From positions 1 to 32,660 of the IMG/VR virus record IMGVR_UViG_3300010885_030941: a DNA stretch of 32,660 nt. The stretch is one strand, 5' to 3'. The notes under the pieces are model-generated. The model did not search any database and was not told the DNA's origin. It saw only the letters and a program-made list of their open reading frames with translations. Positions 1 through 7,254 of the stretch are shown here, piece after piece; position 1 is the first letter of the stretch, and each line of letters starts with the position of its first letter. The position numbers and the translations under genes were made by a program. This DNA comes from a virus.

Positions 1-118
1 AAGAAACCTGAAGGCGAAGATAAGAAACCTGAAGGCGAAGATAAGAAACCTGAAGGCGAAGATAAGAAACCTGAAGGCGAAGATAAGAAACCTGAAGGCG
101 AAGATAAGAAACCTGAAA
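1..118 (+). repeat. 21-bp tandem repeat, over five copies
   Basis: The unit aagaaacctgaaggcgaaga(t) repeats five times without a base change and then starts a sixth, degenerating copy. It encodes KKPEGED in frame. The array continues beyond the left edge, so the total number of copies is unknown. Perfect identity at silent positions suggests recent expansion by slippage or recombination. Confidence 0.95.
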
Positions 119-432
119 ATAGTGAGTCCGATAAAATACAATCTGAAATCGATAAGAACGACGAAGATATTAAAAAGTTGGAAAAAGATTATGATGATAT
201 GGACACATCTGGTGAAGATGGTTACGAAAAAGGCAAGGAAAAAATGAAAGAGATTCAGAATCTCAAAGATAAGAACTCTGAGTTGAGAGACAAAAAAGTT
301 GAAGCTCAGAAAAAAGAAAATGAGAAACCATCAACATCAGAAAATGAATCTGTGGAGACCGCTGAAAAGCCGGAATCATCGCCATCTAAAACTTTAAGTT
401 TTGAAGATTTCATAAAAATAAAATCTAAATAA
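1..432 (+). CDS. Repeat-rich charged protein, 3' end only
   Basis: The reading frame is open from the first base of the window, so the gene starts upstream and only its last 143 codons are seen. It opens with five perfect copies of the heptapeptide KKPEGED, followed by a Lys/Glu/Asp-rich, probably disordered and coiled-coil stretch. It ends in SKTLSFEDFIKIKSK. The C-terminal LSFEDFI resembles the TFExFLNE peptide carried by several small proteins further along (18994-20932), here placed at the C-terminus. The next gene starts directly after the stop codon, so the two are probably co-transcribed. A TTG at 178 could be read as a start, but the uninterrupted upstream frame argues against it. Function unknown. 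An internal head or scaffold-like protein is possible from composition, but this is inference. Confidence 0.75.
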   Translation, partial: KKPEGEDKKPEGEDKKPEGEDKKPEGEDKKPEGEDKKPENSESDKIQSEIDKNDEDIKKLEKDYDDMDTSGEDGYEKGKEKMKEIQNLKDKNSELRDKKVEAQKKENEKPSTSENESVETAEKPESSPSKTLSFEDFIKIKSK

Positions 433-870
433 ATGTCAACACTAAATCAGACAATCATTCTTAACACAGACCTGTTCCCATTAGGTTCTGCAATCAATAA
501 AACATTTCAAAACAATGTAGATATTGATGGTAACGCAACACTCTTTGGAACAATTTCTCTTGATCCTACTGCAGGACCACTTGCAATTGAACCAATAGAA
601 CTTAGTCCTATTGATGATAGAGCTATTGTGTTTTTACAAGCTAATAGCTTAAATGGTGTTGACCGCATTAATGTAGGTCTATGGGATCCGATTGGATTGA
701 CCTTTGACGCATTCATGCAGTTAGCTGCTGGTGAAGTTGCTCTTTTTCCGTTTAAATACACGCCTGCTGTAGCACCTGCAAATCCTTTAAAATTGGCAGT
801 GACACTTGATGGAACACCATCAGGAACTACTGTCAGAACGATTAATTTTGCAATTCTTGAAACACTTTAA
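433..870 (+). CDS. Small beta-rich protein, probable virion component
   Basis: This 145-residue protein begins MSTLNQTIILNTDLFP. It has no cysteine, no membrane segment and no signal peptide. It is rich in Thr, Asn, Val, Ile and Pro in alternating patterns typical of beta-sandwich virion proteins such as decoration or fibre-associated proteins. The start codon follows the upstream stop codon directly, and a strong terminator follows at 894, so it is the last gene of an operon. I do not recognise the family. The structural role is inferred from composition and the phage context. Confidence 0.7.
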   Translation: MSTLNQTIILNTDLFPLGSAINKTFQNNVDIDGNATLFGTISLDPTAGPLAIEPIELSPIDDRAIVFLQANSLNGVDRINVGLWDPIGLTFDAFMQLAAGEVALFPFKYTPAVAPANPLKLAVTLDGTPSGTTVRTINFAILETL

Positions 871-893
871 TTAACTTTAACGATTACATATTC

Positions 894-921
894 AAACCTG
901 GACAATGTCCAGGTTTTGTTT
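894..921 (+). terminator. Rho-independent terminator
   Basis: A perfect 10-bp stem (AAACCTGGAC / GTCCAGGTTT) with a 3-base loop AAT is followed by TTTTGTTTG. It closes the operon ending at 870. Confidence 0.9.
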
Positions 922-956
922 GTTATTAACAATAGGAAACTAATGGTATAAGAATG

Positions 957-964
957 TATATAAA
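957..964 (+). promoter_or_regulatory. TATATAAA late-type promoter, clamp loader operon
   Basis: The octamer TATATAAA lies 24 bases before the ATG at 989 and just after a terminator. No -35 element is evident. It matches the same octamer upstream of many other operons in the window. Confidence 0.7.
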
Positions 965-988
965 AACCATTAAATTAAAAAACAAACT

Positions 989-1939
989 ATGGTCAACGAG
1001 TTATTCACCGAAAAGTATCGTCCTAAAAATTTAGATACTGTTATCCTTCCTGAAAGAATCCGAAAAAGTATCGGTCCTGGTAATCTTCAGCAAAACTATT
1101 TATTCTACGGATCGCCTGGATTGGGTAAGACTTCATTAGCAAAAGTTCTTGCATCAAACTATCCTGTCTTATACATTAATGTATCTGATGAAAGTTCCGT
1201 TGATGTCATCCGTGATAAGATAACAAACTGGTGTTCTACAATATCTCTTCTTGATGGCGCTGAAAAGTATAAGGTAGTTATTCTTGATGAGATGGACGGT
1301 GCGAGTGATCAATTCTATAAAGCACTCCGTGCAACTATCGAGAAATTCGCTGCTACTGCTCGTTTCATTGGGACGTGTAATTACATCAATAAAGTTCCTG
1401 AGCCTGTTCAATCTCGTTTCACGTGTATTAATTTCGATTTTGTCAACAAAGAAGAAGAACGTGATGTAATGTTACAATATGCTAAACGTGCTGTGGGTAT
1501 TATGAACAAGCATGGAATTAAAATTGAGAGAGATGCATTAGCAGAATTCATCAAACGGAATTTTCCTGACATGCGTTCTATCGTAAACAAGATACAAACA
1601 TTTGTAATTCAAGGTATCACTGAAATTAAAACCGAGGACATCAAAACATTAAACTATTCTTATCGTGATATCTTTGAGATTATCGTTAAGAGTACTGACG
1701 CATACGAAAACTATAAATTCTTGATGTCTAACTATTCTTCTAAGGTCGATGATGTACTTAATTCATTATCAAATGAACTACCCGAATACATTCGAGAACA
1801 TCATCCAACAAAAGTTGCAAAGATACCACAGTTGGTTATTAAAGCCGCGGAGTATCAAGCACAGCGTGTACATGTTATTGACCCAGCCGTTTCTATGCTT
1901 GCTGCAGTCTTCTCTTGTCAAATGATTATAAATCAATAA
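989..1939 (+). CDS. 44: Sliding clamp loader large subunit (T4 gp44-like AAA+ ATPase)
   Basis: This 316-residue protein is the ATPase that opens the DNA polymerase sliding clamp and loads it on primer-template DNA. The Walker A motif GSPGLGKTS is at residues 41-49, Walker B VVILDEMD at about 96-103, a sensor-1 region GTCNY at 128-132, and the SRF arginine-finger motif at 142-144. The order and spacing fit the T4 gp44/RFC small subunit family, and the later KRNFPDMR segment matches a conserved region of T4 gp44. Length is close to T4 gp44 (319 residues). Its likely partner gp62 is at 3891 in the same cluster, with RNase H in between. A TATATAAA promoter sits 24 bases upstream of the start. Confidence 0.93.
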   Translation: MVNELFTEKYRPKNLDTVILPERIRKSIGPGNLQQNYLFYGSPGLGKTSLAKVLASNYPVLYINVSDESSVDVIRDKITNWCSTISLLDGAEKYKVVILDEMDGASDQFYKALRATIEKFAATARFIGTCNYINKVPEPVQSRFTCINFDFVNKEEERDVMLQYAKRAVGIMNKHGIKIERDALAEFIKRNFPDMRSIVNKIQTFVIQGITEIKTEDIKTLNYSYRDIFEIIVKSTDAYENYKFLMSNYSSKVDDVLNSLSNELPEYIREHHPTKVAKIPQLVIKAAEYQAQRVHVIDPAVSMLAAVFSCQMIINQ

Positions 1940-1943
1940 TAAA

Positions 1944-2183
1944 ATGGAAATAGTAACATCAGAAGGTCGGGAATGGACTTCCACCTTAATCAAACGAACC
2001 GAGTATACTCCGGATTGTAAAAATTTGGTAGTAGAGTTCAATAATGGACAATCATATACATATTCAGAAATATCTGATGTGGAATACGCTGAATTTTGTA
2101 ATGCCGAATCTCAAGGAAGATATTTTGGCACAAATTTCAGAACAAAGAAACCTTACAAGAAAACTGAGGAAACACCTCAATAA
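1944..2183 (+). CDS. KTSC-domain protein
   Basis: This 79-residue protein starts four bases after the clamp loader stop, so it is in the same operon. Residues 12-65 follow the KTSC pattern: a hydrophobic strand, a short turn, LVVEFNNGQSYTYSEI, then an aromatic-rich helix and RYFGTNFR. KTSC domains occur alone in many phages and at the end of some lysyl-tRNA synthetases. They are thought to bind nucleic acid, but the role of the stand-alone phage form is not established. The C-terminal tail is charged and probably disordered. Confidence 0.75.
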   Translation: MEIVTSEGREWTSTLIKRTEYTPDCKNLVVEFNNGQSYTYSEISDVEYAEFCNAESQGRYFGTNFRTKKPYKKTEETPQ

Positions 2184-2208
2184 TGTTAATAACTTTTTAA
2201 CCAATCTC

Positions 2209-2239
2209 TTTGAGTTGTGTTAAAAAAGTATTATATTTA
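2209..2239 (+). promoter_or_regulatory. Host-type (Bacteroidota) promoter upstream of RNase H
   Basis: TTTG at 2209-2212 and TATATTTA at 2232-2239 are separated by exactly 19 bases. The known Bacteroidota housekeeping consensus is TTTG-N19-21-TAnnTTTG. The start codon at 2260 lies 20 bases downstream. An AACTTTTTAAC / GTTAAAAAAGT imperfect inverted repeat overlaps the region. Confidence 0.6.
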
Positions 2240-2259
2240 ACTAACTAAAAAAAACTAAA

Positions 2260-3381
2260 ATGGCTACAATTATTTTCGACGGAAATTATTTATTCTATAA
2301 AACTCTATTTGCATTAGGCGGATATTCAAAAGGTAGACTCTTGGAAACAAAACAAGACCAGGAAATGTTCATCAGGAAAATAGCAACCGATATGGCTTAT
2401 GCCGTACGTGCTTTTGGTTCTCCTGAAAAAATCGTATTTACAATCGATTCTAAATCTTGGAGAAAAGATGTACTTATTGAAGACGGCGCATATAAAGGAC
2501 ATCGTACTAAAGATGAGTCAACGGTTGACTGGGATGCATTTTATAAATCTATGAATGAATTTGCTCTGGTTCTTGAAAATAAAGGTGTAATCGTATCTCG
2601 TATTGAAAAAGCTGAAGGCGATGATTTAATGTACTTGTGGGCAAAATCTTTAAATGAAGACGGTAAAGATGCAATCATTGTAACTGGTGATAAAGATTTA
2701 ACACAATGTGTTCGTTTATGGAATGGACCCGCTGGTGACTGTTTTACTGTTGTGTATAACTCCAACTCAAAAACTCGTAAGATCGTTGCTCCTAAAGGTT
2801 TCGGCGAATGGTTAAAAGAAGAAGAGATTAATATCTTTGATGCGTCCTCTTATATGGGTCGTGGTAAGGATCTTATCCAGAAAGCATTAACATCTATTGA
2901 GATACAAGAGATTTCCACTGATTATGTTATTTTTGAAAAAGTAATAGGCGGGGATGCTGGTGATGCTGTTCCGCCAATTTGGACATGGACTAAAGGTGGT
3001 AAAACATTCCGAGTGACTCCTGCAAAGATTCAACGTATATATGAAATTATGACTGCTAACCGTCCTATTACTGATGTATATGATTTACCGAATCGTGCCC
3101 AGGAAATCTCTGATGCAATTACAGCAACTACTAAAGAAGTCGCTCCCGCGGATGTGATTAAAGATAATCTTGTTCGTAATCTTAAATTAGTATTTCTTGA
3201 TACTCGTGTAATACCACAAAGCATACAAGATTCATTCGTTGATGAATACGCAGGAAATAAAACTGGAAATGAATTGAGATTAAAATCTTTTGATATGTCA
3301 TCAATACTTGAAGGAACACGTTTCCTATCAGCCGGGAAAACATTTGAGGCGGACATATTTGCACAACTAGGAAAAATCTAA
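2260..3381 (+). CDS. rnh: RNase H / 5'-3' flap exonuclease (T4 Rnh-like)
   Basis: This 373-residue protein has the acidic metal-binding motifs of the FEN-1/T4 RNase H family: D7 in IIFDGNY, D63 in FTIDSKSWRKD, the YKGHR segment near residue 78, EGDD at 119-122, TGDKDLTQ at 142-149, and a helix-three-turn-helix-like GGDAGD near 232-237. Proteins of this family remove RNA primers and 5' flaps from lagging-strand fragments. At 373 residues it is longer than T4 Rnh (305). It lies between the two clamp loader subunits and has a host-type promoter, which suggests expression earlier than the TATATAAA operons. Confidence 0.88.
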   Translation: MATIIFDGNYLFYKTLFALGGYSKGRLLETKQDQEMFIRKIATDMAYAVRAFGSPEKIVFTIDSKSWRKDVLIEDGAYKGHRTKDESTVDWDAFYKSMNEFALVLENKGVIVSRIEKAEGDDLMYLWAKSLNEDGKDAIIVTGDKDLTQCVRLWNGPAGDCFTVVYNSNSKTRKIVAPKGFGEWLKEEEINIFDASSYMGRGKDLIQKALTSIEIQEISTDYVIFEKVIGGDAGDAVPPIWTWTKGGKTFRVTPAKIQRIYEIMTANRPITDVYDLPNRAQEISDAITATTKEVAPADVIKDNLVRNLKLVFLDTRVIPQSIQDSFVDEYAGNKTGNELRLKSFDMSSILEGTRFLSAGKTFEADIFAQLGKI

Positions 3382-3393
3382 AAAACACAAACT

Positions 3394-3666
3394 ATGAATT
3401 ATATTTACGCGCTAAAATTTCTAACTGTAATGTCTTCTATGATATTAGCTGACATCTGTTGGACATATTATTTTATTAAAGTTGAAGAACGCAAAAGTTT
3501 ATACGCTGGTTTGTGGTCTGCGCTGATTATTGTTTTTGGTATGATCACCACATTAAATTATGTTGATGATCGTTCATTAACTATTGCTGCTGTACTCGGT
3601 GCTTTCATAGGAACTTATATCGCCGTTGAGATGAAACGTCGTAATGAATTAAAAAACAAAAAATAA
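3394..3666 (+). CDS. Small membrane protein, 2-3 transmembrane segments
   Basis: This 90-residue protein starts 12 bases after the RNase H stop. Hydrophobic segments lie at about residues 4-25, 36-53 and 62-79, followed by a basic tail (KRRNELKNKK). The topology suggests an inner-membrane protein with a cytoplasmic C-terminus. Its stop overlaps the next start by one base (TAATG), so the two are probably translationally coupled. Function not recognised. Confidence 0.75.
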   Translation: MNYIYALKFLTVMSSMILADICWTYYFIKVEERKSLYAGLWSALIIVFGMITTLNYVDDRSLTIAAVLGAFIGTYIAVEMKRRNELKNKK

Positions 3667-3875
3667 TGCAATCTATAGAAATACTTGGGTATGGTGCAAT
3701 GATAATCGTTCTGATATCTATGACCATGAAAGATATTAGATCTTTAAGAACAGTTAATACTATTGCGTGCGCAATGTTTGTACTGTACGGTATTGCCATT
3801 GGATCATACCCAGTTGCTATTATGAATTCTTTAGTGATATTCATAAATCTTTACCAGAACTATAAACACAAATAA
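3666..3875 (+). CDS. Very small membrane protein
   Basis: This 69-residue protein has two hydrophobic stretches, about residues 5-22 and 31-62, separated by a short charged segment (KDIRSLR). It ends in NYKHK. It is coupled to the preceding membrane protein by a one-base TAATG overlap, so the two may act together in the inner membrane. The repeat-like two-helix architecture resembles PQ-loop/SemiSWEET hairpins in length only. I do not claim that family. Confidence 0.65.
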   Translation: MQSIEILGYGAMIIVLISMTMKDIRSLRTVNTIACAMFVLYGIAIGSYPVAIMNSLVIFINLYQNYKHK

Positions 3876-3876
3876 G

Positions 3877-3884
3877 TATATAAA
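3877..3884 (+). promoter_or_regulatory. TATATAAA late-type promoter very close to a start codon
   Basis: The octamer is followed by only six bases (aacaat) before the ATG at 3891. If transcription begins at the usual distance, the message would be leaderless or nearly so. Confidence 0.55.
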
Positions 3885-3890
3885 AACAAT

Positions 3891-4304
3891 ATGGCAGAAC
3901 TATTTGATGTAATCAATTGCATGTTCAGCAAACCTGCTGAATTTAAGAAACTCTCGATGAATGAAAGAGGAAAACATTTTTTCATGATTAATAGATTCAT
4001 GAGCATTAAGTATCCTGTACAGGCATCTTATATGAATCATACCAAAATTAATCCTTCACAGGTTGTAACATATTGGCAAGAATCAATCGGAAAAATGTAT
4101 TCTAAGACCCCGACTTGGATGTATGCTAAAGTCAATAAAAAGAAAGCTGTAAAAGACGGTGTTTCATTTGAAGAGTCTACTCTTAATTATTATTGCCGTA
4201 AAAAACAAATCTCTCGTAAAGTTCTTGAAGATGCTATTAAATATGTTGGTGAACCAATGATTAAAGAGCTGAAAGAAATAGAAAAGATGATCAAAAGTTC
4301 TTAG
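3891..4304 (+). CDS. 62: Probable clamp loader small subunit (T4 gp62-like)
   Basis: This 137-residue protein has the general layout of the short gp62 proteins of T4-like phages: an N-terminal part with FFMINRFMS, then a helix with YMNH, a basic TPTWMYAKVNKKK segment in the place of the KRFxKWxKK region, and a C-terminal part with YYCRKKQISRKVLEDAI. In T4, gp62 joins four gp44 subunits to form the clamp loader. Its location in the same block as gp44 supports the call. The match is by pattern only and gp62 proteins are poorly conserved. A later in-frame ATG at 3921 is an alternative start. Confidence 0.5.
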   Translation: MAELFDVINCMFSKPAEFKKLSMNERGKHFFMINRFMSIKYPVQASYMNHTKINPSQVVTYWQESIGKMYSKTPTWMYAKVNKKKAVKDGVSFEESTLNYYCRKKQISRKVLEDAIKYVGEPMIKELKEIEKMIKSS

Positions 4305-4330
4305 AGATAATCCACGACTTCCTCTGAGAA

Positions 4331-4338
4331 TATATAAA
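4331..4338 (+). promoter_or_regulatory. TATATAAA late-type promoter, neck/terminase/sheath operon
   Basis: The octamer in gagaaTATATAAAat lies 14 bases before the ATG at 4353. It marks the start of the head-to-tail block. Confidence 0.7.
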
Positions 4339-4352
4339 ATAAATGGAAGTCA

Positions 4353-6572
4353 ATGCCCACACTTAATAGTCCCGGTGACTTTGTTGTATTTGAAACACAA
4401 AACCCTATCCCATATGTCACAGCCCTAACAGGGTTTGTGGACGATCTTGCTGGCAATCCTATGGCGATTGTCAAAAAAGAATATCGTTATGCTTTTACAA
4501 ATAAGGTAAAATCAAATTGGGTCGAACTAACTCCAGCAAATTTAGCAAGTGCTCTTCTTAACCCTAATGAAGAGTTATATGTAGATTTCCGTTACACTTT
4601 AATTGCTAACGGTCCTATCACATTAACGCATGTCAATATCAAGTACACACAAGATCCGATAGCTAAAGATAAATTTCTAGGTTTTGAACCTGTTATGGTT
4701 TGCTGCCAAAGTGGTAACATAACATCACTAACAAAAATTGAGAATTTTACATTTGAGCCGTATAAAGTTAATTCGGCTATTGCTATGTATAAGGATCTCT
4801 CTTATACGATTAATACACTATTTGGTCATGAAGTTCACTACGCAAGAGCTAGTCCGCTTGCAAATGGACGCGACGTTACTCTTCGTGAATGGACACTTTA
4901 TGATGTTGATGAACCACAATGCTTTAAGATACTAGTTCCTAATAATGAATTTCCCGACAACAAGATTGCATTCGGAGAATACGGCCTAGATTTTGAGATG
5001 CCGTTTGAAGTTCATATTGTTAAACAATACTTTGAAGATAATTTTGGAGTAGGAACAGGACCACAAAAACGAGACATAATCTATTTCCCTCTTACAAATC
5101 GTATCTATGAAGTTGGTTCATCCTACTTATTTAGAGATTTTATGCATAAGGATTCATATTGGAAAGTTAGTCTTGTTAAGTATTCACCTAAAGCAAATCG
5201 TTATGAAACTACCAATCTTAGAGAATCACTTGATGAGATATCATGGGATGCTGAGGAAAGGTTTGGCGAAGAGATTCGTGAAGACGAACTTAAGAAAACA
5301 AAGCCACAGCAATACAATCCTAAATTGGGATCTAATACAGTTGATCCTGTTCGTGTGTATTTAAATGATAAACTTAATATTGTGGAAAATAAGTTTATGA
5401 ACTATCATACTGTTATTTCAGAAACACAATATGACTTAAGATCTATCTACGATCCCAAAAATCCTGGACTTGCTGTTAGATATGCTAATGCTGCAACCTT
5501 TACAGAAACAGAAAATAGATCATTCACAGCATGGTTTAAAGATATCCCACCGCGCGTAAGAGTTCCTCGTGATGTTATTTTTAACATAACACAAATGTCG
5601 CCTACACCAGTTTATGATAATTACCTTAAAACTGATGTGTATTACTTTAATATAACTTTAAATGTACAAAGATTATACGCGGTAAATGATCTCATTAAAA
5701 TTACCAGGTTTAATGGTTTTAGTACTTTTGGGTATTGGTTATCGTCAGTGGGTATGAATCACGTGATACGTATTCCTGCAGATGTGCTGAGCGCGGTTAA
5801 TGCAATGTATCCTAACTGGGTTACGCAATCTTCAAATTATGCAGAAATATCACAAGAAAAAGTTTTATTCAGTGGGTATAACACAACTAACTATACGGGT
5901 TGGGAACTTAACATACTCGCGAAAAGATTCTTCTTATTTAAGTCAAATGATAAACGATACTATTTTGTAATGCAAAATGATATCAGTGATAGCGAATGGT
6001 ATGGAATATTCTTTAATGTTTCAAATACATACGGCCAAGTTTCAATTGACTTATGGAAACGTAAATGGAGCGAGACATCATTAACACCTGATCCAACCAC
6101 AGATCTTGAGAAGATATATAATAAAACACTCACTGGTATTCTTCCAACAGATAGAAGTTATCTGAATGATCCAATAATATTTATAGGAACATATGAATTG
6201 GGTAATGATGCAATAACTGTTATTACTACTGGAGGATTATCTACCGGCCTAGTAGTTACAGGACCGGGTATACCTGACAATTCTATAATAACTTATATAA
6301 ACACAGCAGATAATGTAATTAAAATTAGCAAGCCACCTATTATATCACTGGATGCTATTAATCTTGAAGCGCGTGAAACTGAAAATAGATACTATCTATT
6401 ACCATCAGAATTACTATTAACAAACATTCGTTTATTTTTGGAAAATGAAACCGATGATATGAAGCAAATGTTTATACTAAATCAAAATATTGTGAAAGAT
6501 TCACATCTTGCAATTGTTATAGATAATGCTCTTCAAAGATTAAGATTACCTTTTATAGCGCAAACAAAATAA
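4353..6572 (+). CDS. Large probable neck protein (T4 gp14-like segment)
   Basis: This 739-residue protein has no signal peptide or membrane segment. Residues about 226-320 contain KRDIIYFPLTNRIYEV and a following YWKVSLVKYSP stretch. These closely resemble the (G/R)DxIYFPLxxxxxEI...YxxxCxLFxYS pattern of gp14 neck proteins of T4-like phages, which connect portal and tail. It is immediately followed by the terminase genes, as gp13/gp14 are upstream of gp16/gp17 in T4. The protein is far longer than T4 gp14 (256 residues). Residues about 610-677 hold a beta module (TGLVVTGPGIPDN... then KISKPP) of a type seen repeatedly in virion proteins, and a similar module sits in the sheath. The gp14 identity is inference from one motif and synteny. 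Confidence 0.5.
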   Translation: MPTLNSPGDFVVFETQNPIPYVTALTGFVDDLAGNPMAIVKKEYRYAFTNKVKSNWVELTPANLASALLNPNEELYVDFRYTLIANGPITLTHVNIKYTQDPIAKDKFLGFEPVMVCCQSGNITSLTKIENFTFEPYKVNSAIAMYKDLSYTINTLFGHEVHYARASPLANGRDVTLREWTLYDVDEPQCFKILVPNNEFPDNKIAFGEYGLDFEMPFEVHIVKQYFEDNFGVGTGPQKRDIIYFPLTNRIYEVGSSYLFRDFMHKDSYWKVSLVKYSPKANRYETTNLRESLDEISWDAEERFGEEIREDELKKTKPQQYNPKLGSNTVDPVRVYLNDKLNIVENKFMNYHTVISETQYDLRSIYDPKNPGLAVRYANAATFTETENRSFTAWFKDIPPRVRVPRDVIFNITQMSPTPVYDNYLKTDVYYFNITLNVQRLYAVNDLIKITRFNGFSTFGYWLSSVGMNHVIRIPADVLSAVNAMYPNWVTQSSNYAEISQEKVLFSGYNTTNYTGWELNILAKRFFLFKSNDKRYYFVMQNDISDSEWYGIFFNVSNTYGQVSIDLWKRKWSETSLTPDPTTDLEKIYNKTLTGILPTDRSYLNDPIIFIGTYELGNDAITVITTGGLSTGLVVTGPGIPDNSIITYINTADNVIKISKPPIISLDAINLEARETENRYYLLPSELLLTNIRLFLENETDDMKQMFILNQNIVKDSHLAIVIDNALQRLRLPFIAQTK

Positions 6573-6576
6573 TCAC

Positions 6577-7254
6577 ATGAACAAAAGAAAAATTAATCAA
6601 AACCAAAGAAATGAAGAAGGTAACACTCGTGAACAATTAGAGAAGTTACTTACTCAGGACAGTCGTGAGTTAACAATACTAACTCAGGAAGTACAAAATT
6701 TACTTCCAGCTCGAACTGGTCTTTTCATGGACTATAATGTCGTAAAGGCATCAACAGACATAAGTGCACGAGATATCGTAGACGCAATCACGGAGTTTTA
6801 TCTTGACAGCGAAACTGTATCAAAAATTAGTTATGTCAAACAAAAAACAAATGTTGACAAGATAACCGTTTCCAATTTGTTATTCCAGATGAAAACAGCA
6901 GAGCATGCAATTATCAAATTGCTTGAAGAGATTGATGGCGGAAATTTACACGCAAGATCATTCGAAGTTTTAGCATCACTGCAAAAATCAAAAATGGAAA
7001 TCGTAAAACATCTTGCACAATTTATGGTAATCATGGAAACTAATTACAAAAATTTACGTGATGATTATCGATTCAAGAAAGCAGAAAGTACTACGACTGT
7101 GGACGGAGAGATTACTATTGAAAGTAATCCTGACCAAAACAAATTCCGTGGTACTCGTAACTTGATAGAACAATTACGTGATGCAATTCCAGAAAGAAAA
7201 ACTAACGATAGAGACTTAAAGAAAGATGGCACAGGGGAAAATATGGACAAGTAA
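6577..7254 (+). CDS. 16: Terminase small subunit (T4 gp16-like)
   Basis: This 225-residue, largely helical and charged protein starts five bases after the neck gene. The central part (about residues 45-165) is predicted to form long helices with a basic-acidic pattern, as expected of the coiled-coil core of the small terminase that forms rings and recognises concatemeric DNA. The LFMDYNVVKASTDISARDIVD stretch resembles the N-terminal region of the gp16 family. Its end overlaps the large terminase gene by 29 bases, the normal arrangement for the pair. The call relies mostly on position directly upstream of gp17. Confidence 0.7.
   Translation: MNKRKINQNQRNEEGNTREQLEKLLTQDSRELTILTQEVQNLLPARTGLFMDYNVVKASTDISARDIVDAITEFYLDSETVSKISYVKQKTNVDKITVSNLLFQMKTAEHAIIKLLEEIDGGNLHARSFEVLASLQKSKMEIVKHLAQFMVIMETNYKNLRDDYRFKKAESTTTVDGEITIESNPDQNKFRGTRNLIEQLRDAIPERKTNDRDLKKDGTGENMDK

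Noticed and set aside
1-118. Repeat array as a CRISPR
   Set aside because: The repeats are directly adjacent without spacers and encode an in-frame heptapeptide.
507-761. Minus-strand ORF of 84 codons opposite the small virion gene
   Set aside because: It is the reverse of a well-formed + strand gene, has no promoter or A-rich leader, and the whole window is transcribed on the + strand.
3666-3875. SemiSWEET/PQ-loop identity for the 69-residue membrane protein
   Set aside because: Only length and two hydrophobic stretches agree. No PQ motif is present.
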